Made by a program: the position numbers and the translations under genes
DNA from: a bacterium
GTDB lineage: Bacteria; Oederibacteriota; Muellerivitia; Muellerivitales; Muellerivitaceae
DNA: 64,000 nucleotides
Assembly (NCBI GenBank): GCA_035549195.1
Contig: DASZRK010000049.1
Span: 1 to 64,000, forward strand
Direction: 5' to 3'
Shown here: one piece after another, positions 39,055 through 48,215 of the stretch
How positions within the stretch are numbered: position 1 is the first letter of the stretch
Layout: every line of letters begins with the position of its first letter
Notes under the pieces: model-generated
What the model saw: only the letters and a program-made list of their open reading frames with translations
Told to the model about the DNA's origin: nothing
Databases searched by the model: none

Positions 39055-40530
39055 TTAGACCCTGGCCTCAGAAACCCTGGAAATAGGGGTTTTTTCAGTA
39101 GATTCCTTGGAAATCCAGCTGGAAATGAAGTCTTTGGCCTGGCGGAAATTGACTACCAAGTCCTTCAAACCCCTTATTTTACGCAGTCTTTTGAGGATAT
39201 AGGATGGCCTCAGGTAGAATTCCCGATAGGCCCTTTTCCGGGCTTCTTGGAGCTGTTCCATCGAAAGCGTAGGTAAGTTCAGTATCGGTTGATTCAACTC
39301 GTACTTGGCGTAATCCTCGGTTGAGATCCAACCGTTCTTTTTGCCCATCTCTTCCAATTCGGTCTTGGGAAAAGGAATAGCACAGTAAAACTGAGCGTAA
39401 TCCGGATCCATTTCCTTCACGTATCGGATCGTCTGGTCAATGGTTTCCATCGTCTCACCCGGCAGCCCAAAAATGATGTGGGTCAGGACCTCGATCCCCG
39501 CCTCTTTGGTCAGTTTGACCGCCACTCGGGCTTGTTCCGCATCGGCCCCTTTTTTCATTTTTTCAAGGATGTCGTCCACGCCGGACTCGACCCCGTAGGA
39601 AACCCCGATACAACCCGAGGACCGCATCTCTTTTAGGACTTCCCTGTCCACATGATCCACCCGGCTATTGGCCATCCACTTGATCTTCTCGTGCATGCCC
39701 CGTTTTTTTATCTCAGCACAGACTTCCATCACGAACTTCTTACTTTGGTTAAAGGTATCGGACCACATCGTGAAGTTGCGGATATGGTGTTTTTCGAGGC
39801 ATTCCTGCATCTCATCCACCACATTTTCGGCGCTACGAAGGCGCAACTTTTTCCCATAATACTGATGGGCTGTGCAGTAAATGCAGGAATAGGGGCATCC
39901 ACGGCTGGTGATGATGAGGGTATAAGGCTCATTGATCACCGGGAGGGTATAGCGGGCATTATCCAGCAGATGTCGGGCCGCAAAAGGCAGATCGTCCAAA
40001 TTCTCATTGAAGGGTCGGTCTTCGTTATGAACGACCGTTCCATCCTTATCCTTGAAGGATATCCCCAGTACCTCTCCCAAACCCCTTCCCTTTTCCAAGG
40101 CGTCCACCAGGTCTTGGGCCGTCAACTCCGGCTCCCGGCGAATGACCGAATCCAAGCCTGAGGCCTGTAGGACCTCTTCCGGTAACGAGGTGGCGTGGTT
40201 CCCAATGACCGTGAAATGGGCCTGGGTCAAGGGGCGCATCATATTGATGACCTCGACATCGCTTGAGGAAGTGGCTGTCGACATATTGAACAGGACGAAG
40301 GCGGGATCGAAATCGCGAATGGCCTTCTTCAGCCCTTCCACATCCACATCGTTGGCGATGCAATCCAACAGGTTCACTTGGTGCTGCTTGGCTTCCAGAG
40401 CACCCGCGATCATGGGCAGGGAAATAGGGACCATCACGTATTGGAACGAATTCAATCTTTGCTCACACCGGCCTTCCCGAATGTACTTCATGCCGGTACA
40501 AGTGGGCGGGTTCACGATCATGGTTTTCAT
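39055..40530 (-). CDS. B12-binding-type radical SAM protein
   Basis: This 491-residue protein has an N-terminal Rossmann-like domain of the cobalamin-binding type (residues about 1-150: MIVNPP, ISLPMIAGALE, VNLLDC) and a radical SAM core with the CxxxCxxC cluster motif at Cys212, Cys216 and Cys219 (RGCPYSCIYC). IIFGLPGET near residue 355 is the usual late SAM-barrel segment. Members of this architecture (BchE, HpnJ and many unassigned enzymes) methylate or rearrange lipids, tetrapyrroles and natural products; the substrate here is unknown. ATG 40530 has a GAGG site 5 nt upstream. No cobalamin-binding DxHxxG motif is evident, so cobalamin use is uncertain. The gene stands alone, upstream of the rRNA operon. 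Confidence 0.85.
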   Translation of the reverse strand: MKTMIVNPPTCTGMKYIREGRCEQRLNSFQYVMVPISLPMIAGALEAKQHQVNLLDCIANDVDVEGLKKAIRDFDPAFVLFNMSTATSSSDVEVINMMRPLTQAHFTVIGNHATSLPEEVLQASGLDSVIRREPELTAQDLVDALEKGRGLGEVLGISFKDKDGTVVHNEDRPFNENLDDLPFAARHLLDNARYTLPVINEPYTLIITSRGCPYSCIYCTAHQYYGKKLRLRSAENVVDEMQECLEKHHIRNFTMWSDTFNQSKKFVMEVCAEIKKRGMHEKIKWMANSRVDHVDREVLKEMRSSGCIGVSYGVESGVDDILEKMKKGADAEQARVAVKLTKEAGIEVLTHIIFGLPGETMETIDQTIRYVKEMDPDYAQFYCAIPFPKTELEEMGKKNGWISTEDYAKYELNQPILNLPTLSMEQLQEARKRAYREFYLRPSYILKRLRKIRGLKDLVVNFRQAKDFISSWISKESTEKTPISRVSEARV

Positions 40531-40603
40531 GTCAACCTCGTTTTTGGGGAAATGAACTGGATGCGAGCTGAAAAGACGGGCAGGTCTGTAGGTTTTCACC
40601 TAA

Positions 40604-40634
40604 ATTATACGGCAAAATGACGCTTTTTTATCAA
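40604..40634 (-). promoter_or_regulatory. Probable promoter of the radical SAM gene
   Basis: A perfect -10 TATAAT (minus strand, 40609-40604) lies 19 bp after TTGATA (40634-40629). The spacer is longer than ideal. The start codon is 74 nt downstream. Confidence 0.55.
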
Positions 40635-40643
40635 GCCGGGGAC

Positions 40644-41591
40644 TTAATTAATGTGGTCCCATTTCCAGCAAGCGGCCGCCCAGCCTTCCGATAGGGGCCT
40701 TAATGGCTGTTTTTCGATCCGACAACGGTCTTCTACGTGCGGACAGCGTGAACTAAAAGGACATCCCGGGGGGACCTGGGTGGGACTTGGCGGCTCGCCT
40801 TGGAGGATCTTTCCCTGATTGGAACTGGCGGCCAAAAGGGCCATGGTATAAGGGTGACGCGGCGACCGGAGGACCTCGGCCGTATCCCCTTGCTCCACCA
40901 CCTGGCCCAGGTACATCACCAGGATCCTATGGCTTAAATAACCTACCACTTGAAGATCGTGTGAGATGAAGAAATACCCGACTCCGGTCTCCTGGTTCAT
41001 CCTACGTAACAGGTTCAAGATCGACGCCTGGACCGATACGTCCAAGGAGGATACTGGCTCGTCCAGAACGATGGCGTCAGGTCGCGAGATCAAGGCCCGG
41101 GCCAGATTGATCCTCTGGCGCTGTCCACCCGAGAATTCGTGGGGGAACTTGTCCAGGTCCGACCGAGAAAGTCCCACCTTCAGGATCCATTCCTGAACAA
41201 GGCCCATCCTCAAATTTCGGTCCTTCAGGCCATGGACCATCAAAGGTTCTTCCAGGATCGCCCGGACTTTTTGGCGCGGATTCAAGGAGGAAAATGGGTT
41301 TTGGAACACCATTTGATACCTGGATTGGAGACTTCGTTTCTGGTCCTTGGTCAGCCCTGACAGGTCCTGTCCTTCCCAAAGGACCTTTCCCTCGGTCGGT
41401 CGATACAGTCCGACCACACAGCGTCCCAATGTGCTTTTTCCGCATCCAGATTCTCCAACCACGCCCAAGACCTCCCCGCGGTCCATGGCGAAAGAAACAT
41501 CTTGTACGGCAGAAACGTATTGTTCCGTGCCCCCGAACAGTCCCCGATGGACCGGGAATCTTTTGGTCAGCCCTTGGACGGATAGAAGCAT
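40644..41591 (-). CDS. Oligopeptide/dipeptide ABC transporter ATPase, DppF/OppF type
   Basis: This 315-residue ATPase has Walker A GESGCGKS, the signature FSGGQRQR, Walker B IVLDEP and the C-terminal oligopeptide-transporter domain with its Cys cluster (CPFSSRCPHVEDRC), which holds an iron-sulfur or metal site in DppD/DppF proteins. It normally pairs with a DppD-type ATPase to power peptide or nickel import. The start ATG 41591 lies inside the end of that partner gene (25-nt overlap). No permease or binding-protein gene is adjacent. Confidence 0.9.
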   Translation of the reverse strand: MLLSVQGLTKRFPVHRGLFGGTEQYVSAVQDVSFAMDRGEVLGVVGESGCGKSTLGRCVVGLYRPTEGKVLWEGQDLSGLTKDQKRSLQSRYQMVFQNPFSSLNPRQKVRAILEEPLMVHGLKDRNLRMGLVQEWILKVGLSRSDLDKFPHEFSGGQRQRINLARALISRPDAIVLDEPVSSLDVSVQASILNLLRRMNQETGVGYFFISHDLQVVGYLSHRILVMYLGQVVEQGDTAEVLRSPRHPYTMALLAASSNQGKILQGEPPSPTQVPPGCPFSSRCPHVEDRCRIEKQPLRPLSEGWAAACWKWDHIN

Positions 41592-42544
41592 AGGGCAGAA
41601 TGTCCTTTCTCGACCTCGATCCATCCGGGTTCGGTTTTCCGACAACGTTCGTCCGCTCTGGGGCACCGCTCCGCGAAAGCGCAACCTGTCAAGGAATCAT
41701 ACGGGGACGGCAAGGTCCCGGGGATCCATCCCAACTCCTCGCCCGTCTTATCGACCTTCGGAATGGCGTCCAGCAATCCCTGGGTATAGGGATGGGCCGG
41801 ACGTTCAAAAAGGACCTTCGCCGGACCCATCTCGACCACTTTCCCGCAATAAAGGATGGCCACACGATCACTGAAATCCCTAGCGATCCGGAGGTCATGG
41901 GTGATCAGCAGGACGGCCATCCGATGGACCCTCGTCATTTGAGCCAGGAGATCCAGGATCTGAGCTTGGACGGTCACATCCAAGGCGGTCGTGGGCTCGT
42001 CGGCGATAAGAAGCTCGGGCTTGCAGGAAACAGCCATGGCGATCATGACCCTTTGGCACATCCCACCGGATAACTGGTGAGGATAATGACCGAAGATCCG
42101 GTCAGGGTCCGGAAGACCCACTTCCCTCAAGAGTCCCAAAGCCTTCGTCCGGGCTTCCTCCGGACCCGCTTGATGATGGGCGATCAGACCTTCCACCAAT
42201 TGATCCCCAACGGTCAGGACCGGATTCAAGGAACTCAGGGGTTCCTGAAAAACGATCCCGATCCTTTTGCCGCGCAGGTCCCTCCATTGGTCTTCATTGA
42301 ACCCATCCAGTCCTTCGCCCTTAAACAAGATCCTACCCCCGGACTGGACCATGGGAGGACGGGGAATGAGGTTCAGGATCGAAAGGGCGATCATGCTCTT
42401 GCCGCATCCCGATTCCCCCACCAGGGCCAATTTTTCCCCTTCCATCATGGAAAGGTCGATCCCGCGCAGGATCCTGCCTCTTGTCCCACCGGGCGGACCC
42501 AGGAGGTCAAGGTGAAGACCCTCTATCTTGATCAGCTCATTCAT
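41567..42544 (-). CDS. Oligopeptide/dipeptide ABC transporter ATPase, DppD/OppD type
   Basis: This 325-residue ATPase has Walker A GESGCGKS, signature LSGGMCQR, Walker [13 protein letters not shown], and the C-terminal Cys-rich extension ([14 protein letters not shown]) of the OppD/DppD family. It overlaps the DppF-type gene and follows a metallophosphoesterase-like gene by 31 nt, so the three form an operon. The signature has CQR where QQR is usual. The ribosome site is weak. The transported substrate cannot be inferred because permeases are not linked. Confidence 0.9.
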   Translation of the reverse strand: MNELIKIEGLHLDLLGPPGGTRGRILRGIDLSMMEGEKLALVGESGCGKSMIALSILNLIPRPPMVQSGGRILFKGEGLDGFNEDQWRDLRGKRIGIVFQEPLSSLNPVLTVGDQLVEGLIAHHQAGPEEARTKALGLLREVGLPDPDRIFGHYPHQLSGGMCQRVMIAMAVSCKPELLIADEPTTALDVTVQAQILDLLAQMTRVHRMAVLLITHDLRIARDFSDRVAILYCGKVVEMGPAKVLFERPAHPYTQGLLDAIPKVDKTGEELGWIPGTLPSPYDSLTGCAFAERCPRADERCRKTEPGWIEVEKGHSALCFYPSKG

Positions 42545-42575
42545 GGGAAAACGACCCGAGCGGGAAATAGGCCGG

Positions 42576-43394
42576 TCAAAGGGCCGAAAGATTCTTGAAT
42601 TGGACCTCGAACGAGGGGTAATCGATCATCGCATAGTGGCCTTCCGAAAAGAACCCGGGGTTGACCACCCGGGCGGGCCCCATTTGGATCACCCCTTGCC
42701 CGGATTTGGCCCGTCCACAAAGAACGAGCTTGGGTCCTATCTTCTCGATCAACTCATTCAGCAACAGGACACCACAATGTTCACCATCCGAAAGGTCCAG
42801 ACGGCAAACAGGCGGGGAATGGAACATCATGATCTTTTCGCCGGGGAAATACTCCAACCGACGCAGGGCGAATTCGACCCAAGTCCTCGAGTATTGGAGG
42901 ACCAGGGCCCGGTTGTCGTCATTGTAGGTAATGTCGCCGCCAAAGCCCGATACCATGAACTGGTCCTCTCGATGCATCATTTCATGGGCCGGCCTCAAAT
43001 TTGGATAGATGTGGGCATAATTGTAAATGTTCTTGAAATAAACCGATTCGGGAGCGTCGCTGTTCCCCGGGATGGCGTAAACGGTCTTTTGGGTATCCGC
43101 CAAGGCCAGAAGGAACTGTTGCAGGAATTCCGTATCCCGCTGGATCTCGTCCTGGATACGCGGATTGTCCGCATCCGGCTTGCTATGGAATTTACGGGCG
43201 GTCTCGTATTCCATGAGCCGCTCTTCGCCCCGCATGGAACCCCCGCAATAGAAGATCAAATCGGGGTCCTCCGCCTGGACCATGGCGGGGATCAAAGGAA
43301 GCCATTGGCCCGCACCCCGGTAGTCCGACAAACAAAGGAATTTCAAATTTGTCTCCCGGGTTCGCCGAAGGCCTCGAGCATCCATCAATAGCAT
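42576..43394 (-). CDS. Metallophosphoesterase-fold protein with altered metal ligands
   Basis: This 272-residue protein follows the calcineurin-like phosphoesterase plan: LKFLCLSDYRG, then DLIFYCGGSMRGEE, IPGNSD, MMFHSPP, and LVLCGRAKSG followed by VVNPG. The expected metal-binding residues are partly replaced: DxH is D-Y-R, the GD pair is GG, GNH(D/E) is GNSD and GHxH is GRAK. It may bind fewer metals, use a different set, or be non-catalytic. I take ATG 43394; other in-frame starts at 43400 (TTG) and 43385 are possible and no ribosome site decides. It is divergent from the GalT/HIT-like gene and heads the operon with the two ABC ATPases. Confidence 0.75.
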   Translation of the reverse strand: MLLMDARGLRRTRETNLKFLCLSDYRGAGQWLPLIPAMVQAEDPDLIFYCGGSMRGEERLMEYETARKFHSKPDADNPRIQDEIQRDTEFLQQFLLALADTQKTVYAIPGNSDAPESVYFKNIYNYAHIYPNLRPAHEMMHREDQFMVSGFGGDITYNDDNRALVLQYSRTWVEFALRRLEYFPGEKIMMFHSPPVCRLDLSDGEHCGVLLLNELIEKIGPKLVLCGRAKSGQGVIQMGPARVVNPGFFSEGHYAMIDYPSFEVQFKNLSAL

Positions 43395-43480
43395 GCCCAA
43401 AACCCATTTGCGGATTTTTTAAGGGTTCCGATACAATTCTACCTGACGGTCCTTCAACTTCAACCTTGAACCAGGCATCC

Positions 43481-44803
43481 ATGGCCCCCACTCTCGGTTC
43501 CTATACTTCCCTTCCCGACGGCACCCTGAGGCATGTCCATCCGATCACCGGAACGGAGGTTTGGGCCGTTCCGAGCCGTGCCCTTCGCCCATTCGTGAAC
43601 CGACAGACCATCCCGCCCAAGGTCCTTCCCCGCCAAGAGCGGGAGGATCATTGTGATTTTTGCGAAACCAATTACCTTCGTACCCCACCTGAACGGGCCC
43701 GGCTCGTCCGCACGGCCCAAGGTCGTTTCGAACTCCTGGAAAGGCTGGACCCCGACTCCGTCAAGTTCTCAAAGGCTTCTTTCCGCCGATTGGCCAATCT
43801 TTTCGAGATCGTCACTTATGACTACTGGGTACAGAACCATCAAGTCACCCTGTCCCCGACCCAAGCCCGCTGGAAAAAGAACTATCTGGAAAACCCGAAA
43901 GGCCTTTCCCATGTCCAAGAGCTGATGCGAACAAAATTGGCCTTGGCCGGGAAACCATCCGGAGAGATCGATGCGCTTCTTCTGGCCCCTCCGGAAGGCT
44001 TCTACGACTGGTTCTTCGGTGGTACCCACGAAGTCCTTGCGGCCGGCCGCCATTTCCGTCCTGGCGCGGACCGGGATGACCAGCTTTTCTATTCGGGAGA
44101 GATGACCCCGGAGGAGCATGCGGCTTACTTGAACTTCGCTTTAGAAGCCGCCTTGGATATACGTTCGAACAACGGCAAGATCCGTTATGTGGCCATCTTC
44201 CAGAACTGGCTGAAGGCCGCCGGGGCCTCTTTCGACCATCTTCATAAGCAAGTGATAGGGATGGACCAATGGGGCCCCGGCGTGGAGGCCCGTTTACAGA
44301 AGGCCAAGGGATATCCCAATATCTTCAATGAGGCGCTGGTGGACTTCTCCGCCGAAAAGGACCTGATCGTCGCCGAGAACGATCACGGGGTGGTCCTATC
44401 CGAGATCGGACATCCTTACCCGACATTAGCCGTCTATTCCAAATCCCGGGCCGCTCATCCCTGGGACCACTCATCGGAAGAGATAAGGGGCATTTCGGAC
44501 CTCGTCCATGCCTGCCATGCCGCGGCCGGGCCCCAGGTCCCCTGTAACGAAGCTTGGTTCTACGCTCCTTGGGGATCCCCGACCCGTTTTCCATGGCATA
44601 TTCTCATCCATTGGAGAACGGTCACCTCGGCCGGTTTTGAAGCAGACACTCAGATCTTCGTGAATCCTGTTCCTCCGGCCGCCTTCAAGGAGCAGATCAC
44701 GTCCAAGCTCTCGGATCTCCGCTCCCGGGGACGGATCAGTAACCTAAGGCTGGGCAAAGAAATGACCCTCAAACCCAGCCCTCTTTTATATAACCGGGCC
44801 TGA
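43481..44803 (+). CDS. GalT/HIT-like protein (DUF4921 family)
   Basis: This 440-residue protein resembles DUF4921 proteins, relatives of galactose-1-phosphate uridylyltransferase in the HIT superfamily. The N-terminus has the family pattern LRHVHPITGTEVWAVPSRALRP, and a zinc-type CDFCETNY pair follows. The nucleotide-transfer motif is FDHLHKQVIG rather than GalT's HPHxQ, and a late RFPWHILIHWR carries the second His pair. These features suggest a nucleotidyl transferase or hydrolase on a phosphorylated metabolite, substrate unknown. The ATG at 43481 is chosen for its position at the conserved start; AGG lies 6 nt upstream. Neighbour genes give no pathway clue. Confidence 0.8.
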   Translation: MAPTLGSYTSLPDGTLRHVHPITGTEVWAVPSRALRPFVNRQTIPPKVLPRQEREDHCDFCETNYLRTPPERARLVRTAQGRFELLERLDPDSVKFSKASFRRLANLFEIVTYDYWVQNHQVTLSPTQARWKKNYLENPKGLSHVQELMRTKLALAGKPSGEIDALLLAPPEGFYDWFFGGTHEVLAAGRHFRPGADRDDQLFYSGEMTPEEHAAYLNFALEAALDIRSNNGKIRYVAIFQNWLKAAGASFDHLHKQVIGMDQWGPGVEARLQKAKGYPNIFNEALVDFSAEKDLIVAENDHGVVLSEIGHPYPTLAVYSKSRAAHPWDHSSEEIRGISDLVHACHAAAGPQVPCNEAWFYAPWGSPTRFPWHILIHWRTVTSAGFEADTQIFVNPVPPAAFKEQITSKLSDLRSRGRISNLRLGKEMTLKPSPLLYNRA

Positions 44804-44807
44804 TCGG

Positions 44808-46826
44808 TTAAGGGGATCCCGGCAGGATGCCCTCGACTTCTCCAGGGACCGGGATTTCCTTGGGCCAGCCCTTGCCGGTCGAGGGCCTGAAGACATAACA
44901 ATCGGGATAAACCCCCACCGGTTCCATGAAATCCCGCCAAAAATGGAGATACTCTTTTCCCGACATGCCTTGCAGGTCGAAATCCCTTTCGACATGCGCC
45001 ATGGCCGCCGCTTCCTCCGGCTGGTAAAGGAAATAATCGACTCCCTCTTCCTTCAAGCGCTTGGCCAGGGATTCCGCTGTCCCGCTTTCCTTGGCCCACT
45101 GCAGGAAGATTGGCCTCTTCCATTTGAAATCGACATAAGCGATCCGATCGAAGGGATAGGTCTGGAAAACGGCAAAAGCCAAGATCCTGTCCCGGGGGCC
45201 CGAATGGCGCTCGATCCCCCGATAGGCGTCATAAACACCCGTGCTGAAGCTGTAATGCCTCTTCAATCTCAACAATGGGTCCTCTAACCCCAAGGCGCTG
45301 GCATAAGGCGCGGTCCCATTGAACTGGGCGCTCATGGTCAGCCATAGGGAGAGGACGACCCCCAAGGCGAAGATCGCCTTTCCAACATTTCCTTTTTGGG
45401 AGTGAACCCCTTCCCAGACCAGCCCGATCAAGAGCAGGAGCGCTAACCCCGCTCCCGACGTATGCCTCAAACTTTGGTCCACGCAGGACCAAACAGCCAG
45501 GAACGCGGCCGAGAAGACCGCTAAGAAGGCGCCAAGCCGCGACCGGAGCGCCTGCCAAATCCATGGAAATCCGAGCCAAAAAAGCGGCGTCCAAGCGGCA
45601 TTGATGCCGTTCTTCATCGTGAAAAAACAGTCCCAAAATGTCTTGGGGACCATGGTCCATCCCCAATGTTGGGGCATTCCCGTATCCGACAGGAGCGCAC
45701 TTTCCATCTCGCTGTTATACCCGCCGCCGGACCCGAACCAATGGGTCGCCAGGGGATAAAAGGGATTTCCGAAAGCCAGGAAATTCTTCAAATACCAAGG
45801 AATGACCGGAAGAAGGAAACCTGCGATGAACCAAAGTCCCAATCGGGCGGAAAAACCCTTCCATCCTTTTCCGACGATCCAAGGGGCCAAAAGTCCGGCC
45901 ACGGCCAAGACCGCTGTCAGCTTGATGGAAAAACAGAAACCCAGCATGAATCCCATGAGGAGGCACAGATCCGGCCGCCAGGCCGACCGAAGGCCCCTCC
46001 AGAGAATGAAAAGGGTCAAAAGTTCATAACAGGCCAGAAAACCTTCCACATACCCCCAAGCGAACAAGGCCAAAAGAAAAGGGCAGGACAACAGCAGCCA
46101 AAAGGAAGCTCTGAAACCCTTCTTCTCCTGCCTTAGCCAAAGGGAAAAAATGCCCAAGGTCATCAGAAGAGGCAGGATTAGGGCCATCTTGGAAAGGCCT
46201 TCCCCACCGATGGCCCAGAACCCGGCCAGGACCATTTCGGCCGCCTTGGGCATATCTCCCGTGTGGTTCGTCCAGTGGAAGAGGACCTGATGTAGCCGGA
46301 CCGTTTCACGGGCGTAACGAAAATGATCCAGGACCGCGTCCCAGATCAAGGGCGGGGAAAGGAATTCGCTCCCCCAGATGATCCAGAGAGCCCCAAGACC
46401 GATCTTTTCAAAGCGGGACCACTTCCCAACCCATGGGCCCCATTTCCTCGCTTCCAGCCACCCCCAGGGAATGGCCGGGACCAAGATGAGCGCCTCGAGA
46501 AAACCGTAAAGCACCTCATTCGCCGCCAAAGCCCAAGACCACAAGGAAAAAAAAGCAATCGCCAAGGCGACGTAGAGGTGAAAGGGATTCCAGTTCCGGC
46601 GTGGGGGTGACCAGACCCGTCGGAAAAGACCGGCCCAACCCAGTAGACCCAGGGCCGCCAAAGCGAACAATGCAATGGACATCAGCTTGGTCCCAAGGGC
46701 GGTTGGCCAAAGGGCCATGCTCCACGGTGTATCCTCGATCAGTCGAAGAGGTGGGATCCAGGCCCCTTTCCCAAGTCCAAGGATGAACAAGAGCAGGAGA
46801 AGAATGGATAGCAGGGTTCGGATCAA
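44808..46826 (-). CDS. Polytopic membrane protein, probable GT-C glycosyltransferase
   Basis: This 672-residue protein has a dozen or more hydrophobic helices followed by a soluble tail from about residue 560. It reads like the GT39/PMT group: an acidic-rich first loop with IWDAVLDHFRYARETVR near residues 180-200, and a WYLKNFLAFGNPFYP segment like those of GT-C enzymes. I cannot name its substrate. The start is TTG 46826 with AGGA a few bases upstream, and a divergent tRNA promoter begins 26 bp away. It is the sixth GT-C-like gene in this window, but lies apart from the main glycosylation island and may act in a different process. Confidence 0.75.
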   Translation of the reverse strand: MIRTLLSILLLLLFILGLGKGAWIPPLRLIEDTPWSMALWPTALGTKLMSIALFALAALGLLGWAGLFRRVWSPPRRNWNPFHLYVALAIAFFSLWSWALAANEVLYGFLEALILVPAIPWGWLEARKWGPWVGKWSRFEKIGLGALWIIWGSEFLSPPLIWDAVLDHFRYARETVRLHQVLFHWTNHTGDMPKAAEMVLAGFWAIGGEGLSKMALILPLLMTLGIFSLWLRQEKKGFRASFWLLLSCPFLLALFAWGYVEGFLACYELLTLFILWRGLRSAWRPDLCLLMGFMLGFCFSIKLTAVLAVAGLLAPWIVGKGWKGFSARLGLWFIAGFLLPVIPWYLKNFLAFGNPFYPLATHWFGSGGGYNSEMESALLSDTGMPQHWGWTMVPKTFWDCFFTMKNGINAAWTPLFWLGFPWIWQALRSRLGAFLAVFSAAFLAVWSCVDQSLRHTSGAGLALLLLIGLVWEGVHSQKGNVGKAIFALGVVLSLWLTMSAQFNGTAPYASALGLEDPLLRLKRHYSFSTGVYDAYRGIERHSGPRDRILAFAVFQTYPFDRIAYVDFKWKRPIFLQWAKESGTAESLAKRLKEEGVDYFLYQPEEAAAMAHVERDFDLQGMSGKEYLHFWRDFMEPVGVYPDCYVFRPSTGKGWPKEIPVPGEVEGILPGSP

Positions 46827-46851
46827 GGTTTTCCTGGAGATGGGCGTTTAT

Positions 46852-46879
46852 TTGACAATCAAAGGGCCCCAGTTATAAT
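46852..46879 (+). promoter_or_regulatory. Consensus promoter of tRNA-Leu
   Basis: Perfect TTGACA (46852-46857) and perfect TATAAT (46874-46879) are separated by 16 bp. The tRNA begins 46 nt downstream. Confidence 0.92.
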
Positions 46880-46924
46880 ACGCTTCCTTTTCGGCCGTGG
46901 GAAATGTCCACGGCACACCGTAAG

Positions 46925-47009
46925 GCCCGAGTGGTGAAATTGGCAGACACGTACGCTTGAGGTGCGTATGGGGAAACCCTTGAGGGTTCGAGTCCCTCCT
47001 CGGGCACCA
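46925..47009 (+). tRNA. tRNA-Leu (anticodon GAG)
   Basis: An 85-nt tRNA with acceptor stem GCCCGAG/CTCGGGC, anticodon loop TTGAGGT, a long variable arm typical of Leu, and T-arm GGTTCGAGTCC. The CCA end is encoded, unlike the two tRNAs in the rRNA operon. Confidence 0.96.
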
Positions 47010-47019
47010 CTTCCTTCAA

Positions 47020-47058
47020 AAAAAAGCCCTAAAACCGGACCGGTTTTAGGGCTTTTTT
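47020..47058. terminator. Bidirectional terminator between tRNA-Leu and a convergent gene
   Basis: AAAAGCCCTAAAACCGG pairs with CCGGTTTTAGGGCTTTT around a very small loop, flanked by A-run and T-run, so it can act on both strands. Confidence 0.92.
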
Positions 47059-47105
47059 GTTTTAGGGGTTGGTACGCGGCCAGTGAACCCGCTCGGGTTG
47101 TTTGC

Positions 47106-48179
47106 CTACTTTAACTTCGCCTGCACCGCCATCGCATCCGGGTTGTCCTTTTGGAAGCCCAGGGCGATCTTCAGGTAGTAGGCTGCATCCTTCTTCTTGC
47201 CCATGTCCGCCAGGACCGAAGCCACCGACGCGTAATAGCTGGACCGCATGCCGCTGATGTCCTTGGCGGGCGTTCCCTGCTTTTCGAGTGCCGCGAAGAA
47301 GATCTTGGCCTTTTGCCCCAGCACCGCGATCTGGTTCCCCTTGATCAACGCGGGGATCAATTCGTTCTTCAGCTTCAGCATGGCCGCCTGGGGATCCAAA
47401 GGATCGTCCCACCAACCATCGGCCGAGGGTTTCGAGGTCTTCGCCGCAGGCTTGGAAACCACTTCCGTCCCTTTGTTTCCGGGGGTCGGGGTCGCCGGGG
47501 CCTCGGCGACGAGGATCGAGGTGCCCGTCCATCCGGCGACCCCGCTCTTGGTGGTCAGGAATTTCTCCTTGGTCGGTTCCCAGGCCAGGATCAATTCCGC
47601 ATCCGTCCGGTCCTTGGCATAGCCCTTGGAAGAACACCAGATCTCAAGCCCTTCGAATTTCGTGAAGATCTGGGGCGCCGCGAGGTCCAGGACCTGCTTC
47701 ATGGCGCCATTGATATAAGAAAACCCCTTGAGGACCTGCCCCCCCTTGAGGTCATCCCGCTGGAAGATCAAATAGGGAGCCGCCCTCTGCGGGGTCTTGA
47801 GGACCCGGATCCATTGGATGGTCCCGCCCTCGTCCTGGAAGTTCTTTTCGTATTTCTTGGTCTCGGGGTTGTAGAAACAGACGTTCAGGGTCTGGTTGTG
47901 GGGTTTGTCCAGTTCGTCCGCCGGGGCATTGGGCCGGTAGATCAGGATCAGGTCCTTGATCTCATCCCCTTCCTTGTTCTTGAGCCCACGAACGTTCTCG
48001 AAATCGAACAGACCCTTGCTCTGGATCTTTCCTTCGTCATCCAACCAAGGAAGGTTCTCCAGGAGATGGTCCGGAGGAAGGATCGAATCCATCCACTGGC
48101 TTTGAGCGTGGGAAAAATTCGTCCCCGCCAGGAACACCAGTCCCAAAAGAATGGCTGCACTTATCCTGGAAAATTTCAT
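47106..48179 (-). CDS. Secreted protein of unknown function
   Basis: I do not recognise this 357-residue protein. ATG 48179 follows a G-rich ribosome site and gives a clean signal peptide ending near SHAQ (residues 1-26). The mature part has a beta-rich region (about 30-215, with repeated LxxxF and QRxDLKG patterns), a Pro/Thr/Lys linker (about 225-255) and a C-terminal alpha-helical segment (about 265-357) resembling a TPR pair, with YYASVASVLADMGKKKDAAYYLKIALGF. It ends next to the terminator shared with tRNA-Leu. It may act in envelope assembly by analogy with other small TPR-tailed periplasmic proteins; that is a guess. Confidence 0.75.
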   Translation of the reverse strand: MKFSRISAAILLGLVFLAGTNFSHAQSQWMDSILPPDHLLENLPWLDDEGKIQSKGLFDFENVRGLKNKEGDEIKDLILIYRPNAPADELDKPHNQTLNVCFYNPETKKYEKNFQDEGGTIQWIRVLKTPQRAAPYLIFQRDDLKGGQVLKGFSYINGAMKQVLDLAAPQIFTKFEGLEIWCSSKGYAKDRTDAELILAWEPTKEKFLTTKSGVAGWTGTSILVAEAPATPTPGNKGTEVVSKPAAKTSKPSADGWWDDPLDPQAAMLKLKNELIPALIKGNQIAVLGQKAKIFFAALEKQGTPAKDISGMRSSYYASVASVLADMGKKKDAAYYLKIALGFQKDNPDAMAVQAKLK

Positions 48180-48215
48180 TTTTCCCCCCGTCATTCGAAC
48201 TTTTCTTGTCACCCG

